This document shows, piece by piece, positions 29,439 through 39,043 of a stretch of DNA of 50,514 nt; the first letter of the stretch is position 1, and every line of letters starts with the position of its first letter. The stretch is taken from positions 1-50,514 of the forward strand of contig JAQWSQ010000040.1 of the NCBI GenBank assembly GCA_029243145.1, given 5' to 3'. The position numbers and the translations under genes are program-made. Origin of the DNA: Planctomycetaceae bacterium (GTDB lineage: Bacteria > Planctomycetota > Planctomycetia > Planctomycetales > Planctomycetaceae). The notes under the pieces are model-generated. The model was given only the letters and a program-made list of their open reading frames with translations, ran no database searches and was not told the origin of the DNA.

Positions 29439-31406
29439 ATGTCTGTTACCTCACCACATTGGATCTCGCGAGCCGAGTTACAAGGCGGAGAAGATGCCGT
29501 CCTGGCCGACTGGTCCGAACGACTGATGCGAGGTCTTTTCGAAGAGCCAGATTGTCACTCGCTGCTGAAACAACTGCTACCGGAGCTCTCTGCGGAGTTT
29601 TCTGCGCAGAGTTGCCTATGGTGGATGCGTGGAGAACAGTGGTCGTTACTCGCAAGCAGCGGTCGTCAGGCCGATGATGCCTTCGACCTGACGTGGCGCG
29701 ATGATGTCCTCGATCGTGAAGAAGCCGTCTTCGCTGCTCACTTGGGTTTGATCTGGCTGGTTGTCCCAATCCATCGTGGTGGGCGAATCACGGGCGTTCT
29801 AGCTTTGGGCGGGAAGTCAATTGACGACGAACGTGCCGTGACCGCTTGGCAAGCCGCACAAATGCTCGCCGAAGCCGTCGAACTCTGCGAGCGACTCTCC
29901 GAAGACCGAACATTTTCGGCACGCTTGAAAAGTATCATTGATGTGTCCGTCGCGTTTGCGAGCGAGTCCAGCACCGAATCATTACTGAAGGTGATTGCCG
30001 AAAAAGCCACTCAGGTTCTCGAATCTGACCGGGCCAGCATCTTCCTCTGGGACCAGGACCAGCACGAGGTCGTCGCGGTCCCGGCACTCGGCCTTGCAGG
30101 AGGGTCTTTACGGATTCCCGACGACCGCGGAATCGTGGGGGAAGTGATCCAGTCACAAAAGACGATCATCGTCAATGATGCCTACTCAGACACGCGATTT
30201 AACCAAAGTGTCGATCAACAAAGCGAGTATAAAACAGATTCGCTATTGTGCTGTCCATTGAAGGATGGTGCCGGAAAATTGATTGGTGCCTTTGAAGTCA
30301 TCAATAAACTGACGGGACGGTTCAACGAGACCGATGGCGAAATCCTAACTCTGTTGGGGACTCAAGCCGCCAACGCCCTCAAACAGACACGTGAACGGGA
30401 AGAGTTGATTCGTTCCCATCAACAACTCTCCAAGCAGGTGACGCAGGGAGTTCAAATCGTAGGCGAAAGTTCCTCAATGGAAGCACTGAAGGATACGGTC
30501 AATCGATTAGCGGGAACCGATCTCCCGGTCTTGATCTTGGGGGAATCCGGCACCGGCAAGGAAGTTATCAGCCAATCACTGCATTATCAGGGGCCGCGCA
30601 AAGATCAACCATTCGTTGCGGTCAACTGTGCAGCATTGACCGAAACACTCCTCGAAAGTGAGCTATTTGGCCACGAAAAAGGAGCTTTCACCGACGCCAA
30701 AGAAACTCGTGAAGGCAAATTTGAACTGGCAGATGGAGGCACACTGTTCCTCGATGAGATTGGTGACATGTCACCCGGTGGTCAGGCAAAACTGCTACGC
30801 GTGCTGGAGCAGAAAGTGATTACTCGTGTGGGGGGAGCGCAAACGATCCCCATTGATGTCAGAGTCTTGGCAGCGACTAATTCCGATCTTGCCGGGAAAG
30901 TGGCCGAAGGCAAATTTCGGGAAGACCTGTATTATCGATTGAGCGTTGTGACAATCGATCTCCTGCCGTTACGAGAACGACCAGAAGATATACTCCCACT
31001 GGCCGAACATTTTTTGAAGCAATTCTGTCGGCAAGCCAATCGGCCGACGTTGATTCTCACTATGGATGCGCGTCGGAGATTGCAATCCCATGCTTGGCCC
31101 GGCAATGTACGCGAATTACGAAACTTGATGGAACGAGTCTCGTTTCTGACTGTCGGAGACAAAATTCAAGCCGACGATCTAGCATTCATTCTGAGTCCCG
31201 AACGGCAAGCAAGCGGATTGGAACCTTCTGAAGATCTCCCTCTCGATGATGCCACCAAGCAGTTTCAGCGAGAATTTATTCGTCGAGCCATCAAACGTGT
31301 GCAGGATAACGTCAGCGAAGCGGCCCGATTACTCGGAGTACACCGTTCCAATCTATACCGTAAAATGAAGCATCTCGACATGTCCGAAGTAGGCGGAGAT
31401 GAATAG
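29439..31406 (+). CDS. Sigma-54-dependent activator with GAF domain
   Basis: The ATG at 29439 follows GGAAG and gives 655 residues. The N-terminal 160 residues are GAF-like but divergent; a clear GAF domain covers about 165-320 ([20 protein letters not shown]). The AAA+ domain has Walker A GESGTGKE from 368, Walker B FLDEIGD, and the sigma-54 contact loop at 415 reads GAFTDA instead of GAFTGA. A Fis-type helix-turn-helix ([20 protein letters not shown]) ends the protein. There is no receiver domain, so the signal is probably a small ligand bound by GAF. Target genes are unknown. Confidence 0.92.
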   Translation: MSVTSPHWISRAELQGGEDAVLADWSERLMRGLFEEPDCHSLLKQLLPELSAEFSAQSCLWWMRGEQWSLLASSGRQADDAFDLTWRDDVLDREEAVFAAHLGLIWLVVPIHRGGRITGVLALGGKSIDDERAVTAWQAAQMLAEAVELCERLSEDRTFSARLKSIIDVSVAFASESSTESLLKVIAEKATQVLESDRASIFLWDQDQHEVVAVPALGLAGGSLRIPDDRGIVGEVIQSQKTIIVNDAYSDTRFNQSVDQQSEYKTDSLLCCPLKDGAGKLIGAFEVINKLTGRFNETDGEILTLLGTQAANALKQTREREELIRSHQQLSKQVTQGVQIVGESSSMEALKDTVNRLAGTDLPVLILGESGTGKEVISQSLHYQGPRKDQPFVAVNCAALTETLLESELFGHEKGAFTDAKETREGKFELADGGTLFLDEIGDMSPGGQAKLLRVLEQKVITRVGGAQTIPIDVRVLAATNSDLAGKVAEGKFREDLYYRLSVVTIDLLPLRERPEDILPLAEHFLKQFCRQANRPTLILTMDARRRLQSHAWPGNVRELRNLMERVSFLTVGDKIQADDLAFILSPERQASGLEPSEDLPLDDATKQFQREFIRRAIKRVQDNVSEAARLLGVHRSNLYRKMKHLDMSEVGGDE

Positions 31407-31429
31407 AGCGTCTTGTAGAAAATCGCACG

Positions 31430-31463
31430 AAAAAAACCGAAGCGTTCGAGCTGAACACTTCGG
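31430..31463 (-). terminator. Rho-independent terminator of rpsU
   Basis: On the minus strand the hairpin CCGAAG-T-GTTC, loop AGCTC, GAAC-G-CTTCGG (31437-31463) is followed by a run of seven T (31430-31436). It lies about 45 bases past the rpsU stop and also near the end of the convergent activator gene. Confidence 0.8.
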
Positions 31464-31506
31464 CTGTCTATCTTGATTGATTACGGGGACTCAAATCCGC
31501 TTGAAA

Positions 31507-31704
31507 TCAGAGTCCACCAGAGAGCCGTTGCAATTTATTACGGCGTTCTGCACGACGGCGAGCACGACGTTTCTCGTCACTCGGCTTCTCGTAAAATTCC
31601 CGACGACGCATCTCTTTTTTGATGCCGGCATGTTCGACCAATTTACGAAATCGTTTGACCGCATCGTTAATGTTTTCGTTGTCTCGTAGACGCAACTTAA
31701 CCAC
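31507..31704 (-). CDS. rpsU: Ribosomal protein S21
   Basis: A 65-residue basic protein of the 30S subunit. The start is a GTG at 31702-31704 preceded by GAGGAGG at ideal spacing; the protein begins [19 protein letters not shown] and has the S21 segment [19 protein letters not shown]. No ATG is available in frame near this point. It is monocistronic with its own terminator. Confidence 0.93.
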   Translation of the reverse strand: MVKLRLRDNENINDAVKRFRKLVEHAGIKKEMRRREFYEKPSDEKRRARRRAERRNKLQRLSGGL

Positions 31705-31893
31705 AAACAACCTCCTCAAATGAGAGTCTTCGACAGCCGACAGGCTGGAGCGACGATCACACCTCGTGTCGCCGGAATCAATGTTTTGTTCACCACCAAT
31801 AAGAATCGGCAGTGGAGAATCCAAGAATAACAGATATCGGCTGAAACGCAAACCAAACAGGGACTTCTGGCAGAGAAGACCGGGTGAAATCGG

Positions 31894-32829
31894 TTATTCG
31901 CCCGATTTGGGCTCGACCAACCCCAAACGTTCCAATTTCGACCGGCATTCATCTCGTTCTCGGCTGCGTTTCAGCTTTTTCCAGGTGTCATCCTGCGAGG
32001 CCAGGAACAATTCCTCGGAAAAGGGTGAAACAACCCCCTGCTCTGCGGCGGCTTGGGTCAAACGGGTCATCACACCGACATCCAGACGTGTGAAGTACAT
32101 CGCCTGCATCCGATAATCCTGAAACGCTTCCCAGACGACGGGAAACAACGGCTTGATGATCTTTTCGCCGATGGTCGTCGCGTAATCACGAATTTCTTGC
32201 TGTGCGTGTGAATCCATCCGTAAGGACAGAAAATGCAACAAGTTGTGCAGATCAACCTTCCAATAGGCTTCCGTGTAAGTACACAGCGGCAAGTCTTTGC
32301 GAGCCTGTTCTCGGGCCACGCCGCCGTCAATTCTCTCCTGATACAGTCGTCGAGCGTGATCCTGAAAATCCTGTTCAGAGGCGGTCATTTTTTCGCCCTT
32401 TTCTGGGGGAAGAGGCTCTCCCGAACCTTGTCGATTCGACGCTGCCTGCGTTCGCCATTCGTCTGTCGGCGTGGTTTGTGCCGAATCGATGGCCAGTGAA
32501 TAGCGGGTACTGTATTCGTTCACATTGGCTGTACGGTGACGAATCCACTGTCTCCAGCAGTCCATTGGGACGCGGACCAAAAACTTGATCTCCACCATTT
32601 CAAACGGCGTGGTATGACGATGACGCAACAAATATCGGATCAGAGTACGGTCGTCAGAGACTTTTTTCGTCCCTTCCCCATAAGAAACCCGGGCTGCCTG
32701 AACGATGGAACTGTCGTCTCCCATGACATCAACCAGACAGACAAATCCATCATCCAATACCGAGAATTTCTCCCAACGGAGAGCTTCCACTTGTTCCGCA
32801 CGCGTTGTCATCAATTCGTTCCTTCGCAA
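31894..32829 (-). CDS. thyX: FAD-dependent thymidylate synthase
   Basis: ThyX methylates dUMP using methylene-tetrahydrofolate and FAD. The signature RHR-x7-S lies at residues 97-107 within RHRTANVNEYSTRYS, and ARVSYGEGTK precedes it. At up to 311 residues it is longer than the common 220-250, with extra sequence in the middle and at the C-terminus. An ATG at 32811 (305 residues) is an alternative start. No thyA was seen in the window. Confidence 0.93.
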   Translation of the reverse strand: MRRNELMTTRAEQVEALRWEKFSVLDDGFVCLVDVMGDDSSIVQAARVSYGEGTKKVSDDRTLIRYLLRHRHTTPFEMVEIKFLVRVPMDCWRQWIRHRTANVNEYSTRYSLAIDSAQTTPTDEWRTQAASNRQGSGEPLPPEKGEKMTASEQDFQDHARRLYQERIDGGVAREQARKDLPLCTYTEAYWKVDLHNLLHFLSLRMDSHAQQEIRDYATTIGEKIIKPLFPVVWEAFQDYRMQAMYFTRLDVGVMTRLTQAAAEQGVVSPFSEELFLASQDDTWKKLKRSRERDECRSKLERLGLVEPKSGE

Positions 32830-32956
32830 GAGTTATCGGAGCCTCAAACTATGACGGATTGAGTCTCGATTTTCTACCGTGAGACGAGGGAATGCCGCCA
32901 CAAAGCGTTTCTGCTCTCTGGACTCGGAAAATCAACCGGTCAAGAATCTTGTTCGA

Positions 32957-33241
32957 TCACGACATCCACGTCTCGCCGGTCTTGTTTTGCTCATTCAGCT
33001 TGTCGATCATCTCGGGGTTAAATGTCGTCGATTCGAGCGTTTTTTCAGATTGCGAGAAGATCGTGTCAGTACGTAATAGCTTGATCAGATTTTTCTCGAT
33101 GGTGTGACAAAGAGTGTCTAAGGGAAGATGATCGCTCCGCCGTGTGTCAAACGGGTTCTGTAATTCCATTCCGATGCGGTCCAGAGACAACAATGGCCAA
33201 ACCACCAGCATCAGTATCGAGAAACGGTAAACCTGTCGCAT
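32957..33241 (-). pseudogene. Bestrophin-family channel, C-terminal remnant
   Basis: The frame from an ATG at 33241 gives 94 residues with one hydrophobic helix (FSILMLVVWPLLSL), then DRIGMELQNPFD and SDHLPLDTLCHTIEKNL. These match the end of bacterial bestrophin (UPF0187) proteins, where the last helix is followed by G-E-L-E-x-PF and NDLPLD-x-LC. The other three helices and about 200 residues expected upstream are missing; 33242-33400 holds no matching sequence and a repeat-like palindrome. It is most likely a truncated, dead gene. Confidence 0.65.
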
Positions 33242-33397
33242 CGCAACTCCTTTTGCGGACCACGCAAGTGAATACAAGACATCAACTGATCAGCCCGATT
33301 CTTAGCAGAACTCGAAGATTGCGCCCATACATGCCCACGCAAGCATGTGGGGCACCCAGCTCTAAAATCACCAATCCAAAATCGAAAATCGATTCCT

Positions 33398-34150
33398 CTA
33401 CTTCCCAGCCGCCCATTTGACGCCATTGATGACCACATTCAGAAACACTTTGTCTGCAAAGGTTTCATTCGCATGGCCATAAGTCGTCCCAAAGACACGT
33501 GCTTTACCATACAGATTGGTCCAGATCACAGGATGCAAATCACCCGTCTTTTCACTGACCGATGTCGCCAGCACTTTAGTGTTCGGCCAGACTTTCTCGA
33601 TGATGTACAGTTCGTCTTTAGGCGTGGTCCATTCCTTCGGAAAATCCTGCATCACGGCGTGGTCGGGCTTCACGTTCTTAACCACGTAGTTGCTCTGATG
33701 TTCGTGCCTCTTACTGGTGACACCCAGCATCTTCCGCCAGTCGTCTATTTCCGCGCCTCGATATGTGTGCATGGCACAGTGAATCACGACCGCATTGGCG
33801 CCTGCGTGATGAGCCTTGGTAATACGACGAATGTATTCAGGATTCTTGGTGTTGGCGAAGCACTCGTTATGAATTACGACATCATAGCCGTCCGCCCATT
33901 TTTCGTTTTTGTACAGATCAATCTCAGCCTCGGTCCCTTTGCCGCCATCGTTAACCACGGTCCAATCGATTTTGACGCCTCGGTCAGAGGCCGCTTTCTG
34001 GAGAGCCTTCGCCTGAAAGTCATAATCGTGACAGCAACCGCCGGTGATCAGCAGCACCTTCAATGGTTTCGCATCCTCGGCATGAGTCGCAGGAGAAAAA
34101 CAGAATGTGAAACAAACGCCCAAGGTGAACAGCGCAATGCGGGAAATCAT
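33398..34150 (-). CDS. Secreted ThuA-domain protein
   Basis: A 250-residue protein with a signal peptide (to about 24, THA-EDAK). The rest is one ThuA domain with the glutamine-amidotransferase-like fold (VLLITGGCCHDYDFQ, HCAMHTYRG, VFGTTYGHANETF). ThuA-type domains are linked to trehalose/sugar 3-keto metabolism; in planctomycetes secreted versions are common and uncharacterised. It resembles the N-terminal domain of the large fusion at 19254-23615. Confidence 0.88.
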   Translation of the reverse strand: MISRIALFTLGVCFTFCFSPATHAEDAKPLKVLLITGGCCHDYDFQAKALQKAASDRGVKIDWTVVNDGGKGTEAEIDLYKNEKWADGYDVVIHNECFANTKNPEYIRRITKAHHAGANAVVIHCAMHTYRGAEIDDWRKMLGVTSKRHEHQSNYVVKNVKPDHAVMQDFPKEWTTPKDELYIIEKVWPNTKVLATSVSEKTGDLHPVIWTNLYGKARVFGTTYGHANETFADKVFLNVVINGVKWAAGK

Positions 34151-34395
34151 AAGTTTGTCCGATGTGGTGGAAACGGTGAGCTTGAGAAGAGTAAAACAAC
34201 CCTCTCACCATAACAATTCTCGCCTCCGTTTCCCAGATTTATCCAGAGGGATCGAAAGGAAATACTGGCCCAACCTCTTGCGGACATCGTCAGCCACGAA
34301 AGACGAATTATTCCGCAACACCCCTGCTCTGTTTCTGCTATTCTGATAAACTACTGACTCCAACTTGGCAATTCTCCGTTTCAGGAAACAGTTTG

Positions 34396-35730
34396 ATGAT
34401 TCGACAATTCCCCTTTTTTCTGATTGGCCTTTCGCTCGCAGTCTCCTCCGCGTGGGGACAGTCCTCTACTGTTTCACCTTGGCCTCAGTTCCGAGGGCCG
34501 AATGGTATGGGTGTCGCCGAGGACGCGAGAAAACTACCCGTCGAGTTTGGTGATGAGAAAAACCTCTTATGGAAGGCATCCGTTCAAGGAGACGGCTGGT
34601 CGTCGCCCGTGCTGACACACGATCGAGTCTGGATCACGGTGGCGCGTCCGCATGGTGAGCGAACCGAACAGAATAGCTCGGCTGGCAAGATATTCACCTA
34701 CGAATCGATTGACTTGCTGTTACTGGCGTTTGATCGCAAAACGGGAAAGCCAACCAACGAAGTCCCCTTGTTCAAAGTCGATCAGCCAGACACGATTCAC
34801 AGTCTTAACACTTATGCTTCACCCACTCCTTATGTTGGTGCCGGAGCCAATGGCGGCCCGGTTGTCTATTGTCATTTCGGAACCTTCGGGACCGCCGCCG
34901 TTGATGCTCTCTCGGGAGACGTGTTGTGGCGGAACGACGAAATTCACCTGAGTCATTCCACGGGACCGGGATCATCACCGGTGCTCTACAAAGATCGACT
35001 GATCTTCCATGCCGATGGAACTGACACGCAATCGATTGTCGCTCTTAACACCAATGACGGCTCACTCGCCTGGCAGACCAAACGCTCGGGTGAAATGAAC
35101 GATCAACCGGAAATGAAAAAAGCGTTTTGTACGCCTTTGCTAACCACCATCAAGGGACAGCCTCGGTTGATTTCCACCGGTGCCGACTGGATGTACCTGT
35201 ACGATCCCGCCACCGGCGAAGAAATCTTCAAAGTCCCCTACGGTGGACTCGGCTTCTCGACAGTCCCCCGCCCCGTGGTTCGTGAGGAGCAAGTCTACTT
35301 CTCCACGGGATTCATGAAAGGACGTATGCTGGCGGTCGATCTGTCCGGCTCGCCGTCTAAGGACGGAGCGTCTCGCGTGCAATGGGAAGTCGCACGGCAA
35401 GTTCCCACGATGCCATCACCAGTGTTGTTTGAGGATCGTTTACTGATGGTGGCCGATGGAGGCGTGGCCACCTGTTTGAATCTGAAAAATGGTGAGGCTG
35501 TCTGGACCGAACGGATCGGTGGAAAGTTTTCCTCGTCGCCATTACTGGCAGACGGCAAGATCTTCGTCGGAAATCAGGCGGGCGAAATGCTCGTGCTGGA
35601 GTCGGGTGATGAGTTTCGTCTATTGGCGACCAACAAACTGGATTCCGACATCATGGCGTCACCCGCCGCCATCGACGGTCGCTTGTTTGTGAGAACGAAA
35701 CAGTCGCTGTACTGCTTCGGCCTCGACTGA
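34396..35730 (+). CDS. Secreted PQQ-like beta-propeller protein
   Basis: The ATG at 34396 follows AGGAAA and starts a signal peptide (to about 22, AWG-QSS). The 444-residue protein has repeated blade motifs of the PQQ-binding-like/WD40-like type (WPQFRGPNGMGV, GDVLWRNDEI, DGSLAWQTKR, ATGEEIFKVP, NGEAVWTERI). Catalytic residues of true quinoprotein dehydrogenases cannot be assigned; it may be a structural or binding propeller like BamB, though the opening WPQFRGPN is typical of planctomycete secreted forms. Confidence 0.88.
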   Translation: MIRQFPFFLIGLSLAVSSAWGQSSTVSPWPQFRGPNGMGVAEDARKLPVEFGDEKNLLWKASVQGDGWSSPVLTHDRVWITVARPHGERTEQNSSAGKIFTYESIDLLLLAFDRKTGKPTNEVPLFKVDQPDTIHSLNTYASPTPYVGAGANGGPVVYCHFGTFGTAAVDALSGDVLWRNDEIHLSHSTGPGSSPVLYKDRLIFHADGTDTQSIVALNTNDGSLAWQTKRSGEMNDQPEMKKAFCTPLLTTIKGQPRLISTGADWMYLYDPATGEEIFKVPYGGLGFSTVPRPVVREEQVYFSTGFMKGRMLAVDLSGSPSKDGASRVQWEVARQVPTMPSPVLFEDRLLMVADGGVATCLNLKNGEAVWTERIGGKFSSSPLLADGKIFVGNQAGEMLVLESGDEFRLLATNKLDSDIMASPAAIDGRLFVRTKQSLYCFGLD

Positions 35731-35787
35731 TTTCAACGACTTTAACGCACCCCTCATACCCGAACACTCAACAGCCGTTTCAAGATG

Positions 35788-35862
35788 TCAAGATTCGGTG
35801 AATGGGGGACACACCTTGACCGAATGTTGACCAAATCTTGAACAAAAGGTGCCGAATCTTGA
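35788..35862. repeat. Long nested inverted repeat
   Basis: TCAAGATTCGG (35788-35798) is the exact complement of CCGAATCTTGA (35852-35862), with CACCTT/AAGGTG nested inside. Variants of CCGAATCTT/CCAAATCTT recur nearby. It follows the PQQ-like gene by about 60 bases and has no T-run. The remainder of 35731-36184 shows nothing gene-like. Confidence 0.6.
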
Positions 35863-36184
35863 TTCCAAATCTTCCATACTCTTGAGCAAGTTGTTGGCTC
35901 TCATCGATTTACGCGGATCGATTCATCTTGGTGCGGTACCGTTTTGTCTGGGGGCGCATTTTCCACGTCACGCGAGATCGTCTCCTTTCTCACGTTGCAG
36001 CACTCGTCATTCATCAACACGCTACGAGATTCTGATCTCATAAATAGGCTGTGATGACGTTCAAATTACCAAAGATCGAGTCGCGGTCAGGCGAACCACG
36101 AACGCTAACTCTGGTAGCGAGTGTTTGGGAAGATGAGTTTCGCACGGCTGCTTTGTGACGCCAAGACGCCAAGAATCGCTAAGC

Positions 36185-36300
36185 CGTAACCCAACAAGCA
36201 GTTCGATGTCCAGGTCGTGATCGTAGCACACAAACGGTATGCAGACATTTTCTGTATTCAGCAAGCCACGCATTTTTGTGTTGAGTTACGCTGCGCTAAC
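36185..36300 (+). repeat. AACCCAACAAGCAG repeat, copy 1 (degraded)
   Basis: Begins CGTAACCCAACAAGCAGTTC, contains a GACATTTTCTGTAT segment, and ends with GTTACGCTGCGCTAAC. Same order of blocks as copy 2 at 36668-36820 but diverged. Confidence 0.7.
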
Positions 36301-36315
36301 GACACGACTCATACT

Positions 36316-36537
36316 TTACGATAGGTCGGTCGAGTCAGACTGGAGATGCAACAGAACTTGATTCAGTTTATGACGAACCGACATCAATCCCAACATCAGC
36401 ATCACTCCTCCCCAAAATAATGGATTGGACATGCCCAGTTTTTCACTGGAACCGATCATTATGAAGACTGGACCGAAAGAAAGGTTCACAGGCGTGAGAT
36501 TCCACATCAGTTTTGAAAAGAATGAATCTGGCTTCAT
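36316..36537 (-). CDS. Small membrane protein, unknown
   Basis: A 73-residue frame with a good GAGGAA ribosome site before the ATG at 36537. Hydrophobic stretches at about 19-30 (LSFGPVFIMIGS) and 38-53 (NPLFWGGVMLMLGLMS) suggest one or two membrane helices, then a polar C-terminus. No family is recognised. It sits inside a repeat-rich gap between copies of the AACCCAACAAGCAG repeat, so its reality is uncertain. Confidence 0.45.
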   Translation of the reverse strand: MKPDSFFSKLMWNLTPVNLSFGPVFIMIGSSEKLGMSNPLFWGGVMLMLGLMSVRHKLNQVLLHLQSDSTDLS

Positions 36538-36667
36538 GCGAACCGTTCCTCATGTCAAATTGGGGACACCTGTTTGATAAGATCATCTGAATACCCATTT
36601 GATACATAATCGTGCAGTTTTTGTAGGGCAGACTCCCGGTTGCCTGCCCGTTAATCTCTCAGAAATT

Positions 36668-36820
36668 TGTAGGATGGGTTAATCCGAGCGGAGCGAGTCG
36701 TAACCCAACAAGCAGTTCGATGCCCAGATCATGATCGCAACTTACGATGGCTTGAAGACATTTTCTGTATGAGGCGGAACAACCGTTTTGGTGTAGGGTT
36801 ATGCTACGCTAATCCAACCG
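36668..36820 (+). repeat. AACCCAACAAGCAG repeat, copy 2
   Basis: About 150 bases, opening GTAGGATGGGTTAATCCGAG and closing with GCTACGCTAATCCAACC. The two ends are imperfect inverted repeats (GGATGGGTTA versus GGTTGGATTA), as in small non-autonomous elements. Copies at 36185-36300 and, inverted, at 41948-42040. Confidence 0.75.
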
Positions 36821-36974
36821 ACATGACTGCGACAGAAGAATCATCGCATTTTTTCCCGAAGGGTCGTTGTTTCTGTAAAACCGCAGAGTTCGCTGAAAAC
36901 GCGGAGGATTTGCAAGATCGGTGTCTGGGGACGAACGCAGTGAGCCCCCAGATTGACGAACTACAAATTGACAT

Positions 36975-37000
36975 CACGCAGCGGCGCGGAGACGCAGAGG
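36975..37000 (+). repeat. CGCAGAGG-type repeat, copy 4
   Basis: CACGCAGCGGCGCGGAGACG then CAGAGG, same orientation as the copy at 149-174 and opposite to the one at 42120-42146. A related, diverged unit (CCGCAGAGTTCGCTGAAAAC) begins near 36880. Confidence 0.7.
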
Positions 37001-37179
37001 AAAAGAAGTCATCTGCATTCATTCACGCTCATCAATTGTATTGTTCTGATGAGTGCAGATCAGCGTCGATTAGTGTTCCAGATTTTTGAATCAGCAAATC
37101 AGTCAGACAGAGGAACACACAACCCGGGTGACCCGTCCTGAATAGGACGGGTCGCGCAGCGACAAGAGGCTTCATCGTC

Positions 37180-37299
37180 CGGGTGCAATCGGGTGAGGCA
37201 CATGGCTCACGTCACTGGACTATCATGATGAACCATCTTGTTGCTGAAGGACCAGTCTTGAACAGACTGGTCGGGCCACCCCATTGAGTGGTCATCTTA
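37180..37299 (+). repeat. 120-base ACCAGTC repeat, left copy
   Basis: Runs from CGGGTGCAATCGGGTGAGGC to GAGTGGTCATCTTA and contains the hairpin GACCAGTCTTGAACAGACTG. A same-length inverted copy lies at 41823-41942 with about 11 differences counted by eye. A related short palindrome (GACCCGTCCTGAATAGGACG) precedes it at about 37130. Confidence 0.88.
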
Positions 37300-37390
37300 T
37301 CTGCGTGATTCTCTCACACCAAACAAATGCTCGGAACTCTTGCATCGGTTCGTGAAATGCTCAGTTTTTGAGGGCAAGCGTCTCCACTCG

Positions 37391-39043
37391 TCACCCCAAA
37401 TCGCCCGACTTGCGGATCGCGCGGAACAGTCGCCACGACAAATACATCGAATACGCACACCCCAAGAAGCCGGGGACCGAGACGCCCCACAATCGTGGAG
37501 GCACTTCCATACTCAAGATCTGAGCCGAGCCGACATAGAGAGCGGCGGTCAGAATTCCCCAAGTCATGCGGTTGATGATTTTGTCCAATCGGCGGTGATC
37601 GAGATGGACTTCAAACTTGCCCCGTTTGACCGATTGCAATAATTCGCGGGTATCGCGCGGCAAGATCTCGAACAACTGTGTCCACTCGCGATACGCGCGT
37701 TTGGTATGACGCCATAATCGGATCGGCGACATGCGGCGTTTCAGAATTTCGGTTCGGTAGGGAGCAATCAGGCTGAGCAAAGAAAAGTCCGGCTGCAATA
37801 AACGCCCGGTCCCTTCCAGCATCACCATCACTTTGATTAACAGCGAGACTCGCGGCGGCAAGAGAATGTAATGCAGGCGAATAATCCTCATCAGATCTTC
37901 GAGCGCTCCGCTGAGATTAAAGTCGTCCAACTCCAGACCGACGTATTCCTCGACATAATCTGTGACATCGCGAAGCAAACGATCCCGGTCGAGCGATGAC
38001 GGCACCTGTCCCAGTTCGACCACGGTGCTCGTCAGCCATTCCCCATCTTTTTCGACAATCGCCATGAGAATGTCTTCGACTTTGTCGCGCAGTTGCTCAT
38101 CAATACGGCCCACCATGCCGCAATCGAGAATTCCTACGATTCCGTCAGGCAAGATCATCAGGTTGCCGGGATGTGGGTCGGCGTGGAAGAATCCGTCGCG
38201 AAAGACCATATCGAGATAGACGTTGGCACCGTTGCGAGCGAAGCCGGGCAGATCGTGGTCCCCTTCCAGCGATTTCAAATCGTCGACACTCGTTCCTTGG
38301 AAACGCTCCATCGTGAGCACGTGATCGGAGCAGAATTCTTGATACGGCGTGGGGAAACGGACTTTATCCTGCTGTTCAAAGTTCGCCCGAAACCGCGTGA
38401 GGTTCCGATACTCTTGTCCGTAATCGAGTTCGGCCAGCAAGATTTTTCGAAAATCGGCCACCGTCTCTATCGGGCGATAATGGCGTAACAGAGACGAATG
38501 CTTCTCGGCGAGCTGCGCGAGGATGTCGAGGATCTCCAGATCACTGTTGATCCGTTGTTCGATCTGATCGTGGCGAACCTTCACGACCACTTCAGTGCCG
38601 TCTTTCAGAAACGCACGATGGACTTGGCCAATCGACGCCGACCCTAACGGCTCGTGATCGAAATCACCGAAGATCTCCTCCGGCGGGTGTCCTAATTCTG
38701 CGGTAATAATTGTGGAGACGGTTTCGTAATCATCGGCGGGAGCATGCGAGAGGAGTTTCGTCAGTTCTTCACAGAACTCTGGTCCGACAATATCTTGCCG
38801 GGTGGAGAGGATTTGTCCAAGTTTGATAAATGTCGTGCCGAGTTCGGTGAGCGCTAATCGCAAGCGGACAGGGTACGACATGTCCGAAATGCGTTCTCCA
38901 TCGGCCGTCGATAGGTACGACTTCAACCAATCGCCGGGGACCGAGTTCAGCCAGTCCGCCAGACCGTATTTCATCAACGTACTGACGATCTCGCGAAAAC
39001 GTCCGACGTTACGGATCATCGGCACCAAACCGGGGACGCTCAT
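37391..39043 (-). CDS. ABC1/UbiB-family atypical kinase
   Basis: A 550-residue protein of the ABC1/AarF/UbiB family, whose bacterial members support quinone synthesis or act on lipids. The family-specific KLGQ motif is at 74-77, the Ala-rich nucleotide loop GSASIGQVH at 134-142, the lysine at K155 (VVVKVR), HADPHPGN at 287-294, and LDCGM at 306-310 replaces kinase DFG (D307 kept). The C-terminal 80 residues carry one or two transmembrane helices (WGILTAALYVGSAQIL, LWGVSVPGFLGCAYSMYLSW). Its start overlaps the stop of the coiled-coil gene as ATGA, so the two are translationally coupled. Confidence 0.92.
   Translation of the reverse strand: MSVPGLVPMIRNVGRFREIVSTLMKYGLADWLNSVPGDWLKSYLSTADGERISDMSYPVRLRLALTELGTTFIKLGQILSTRQDIVGPEFCEELTKLLSHAPADDYETVSTIITAELGHPPEEIFGDFDHEPLGSASIGQVHRAFLKDGTEVVVKVRHDQIEQRINSDLEILDILAQLAEKHSSLLRHYRPIETVADFRKILLAELDYGQEYRNLTRFRANFEQQDKVRFPTPYQEFCSDHVLTMERFQGTSVDDLKSLEGDHDLPGFARNGANVYLDMVFRDGFFHADPHPGNLMILPDGIVGILDCGMVGRIDEQLRDKVEDILMAIVEKDGEWLTSTVVELGQVPSSLDRDRLLRDVTDYVEEYVGLELDDFNLSGALEDLMRIIRLHYILLPPRVSLLIKVMVMLEGTGRLLQPDFSLLSLIAPYRTEILKRRMSPIRLWRHTKRAYREWTQLFEILPRDTRELLQSVKRGKFEVHLDHRRLDKIINRMTWGILTAALYVGSAQILSMEVPPRLWGVSVPGFLGCAYSMYLSWRLFRAIRKSGDLG

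Noticed and set aside
35849..36043. 64-codon frame after the PQQ-like gene
   Set aside because: No ribosome site and it overlaps an inverted repeat.
36769..37089. 106-codon frame between repeats
   Set aside because: Built largely from two dispersed repeats, with no recognisable protein features.
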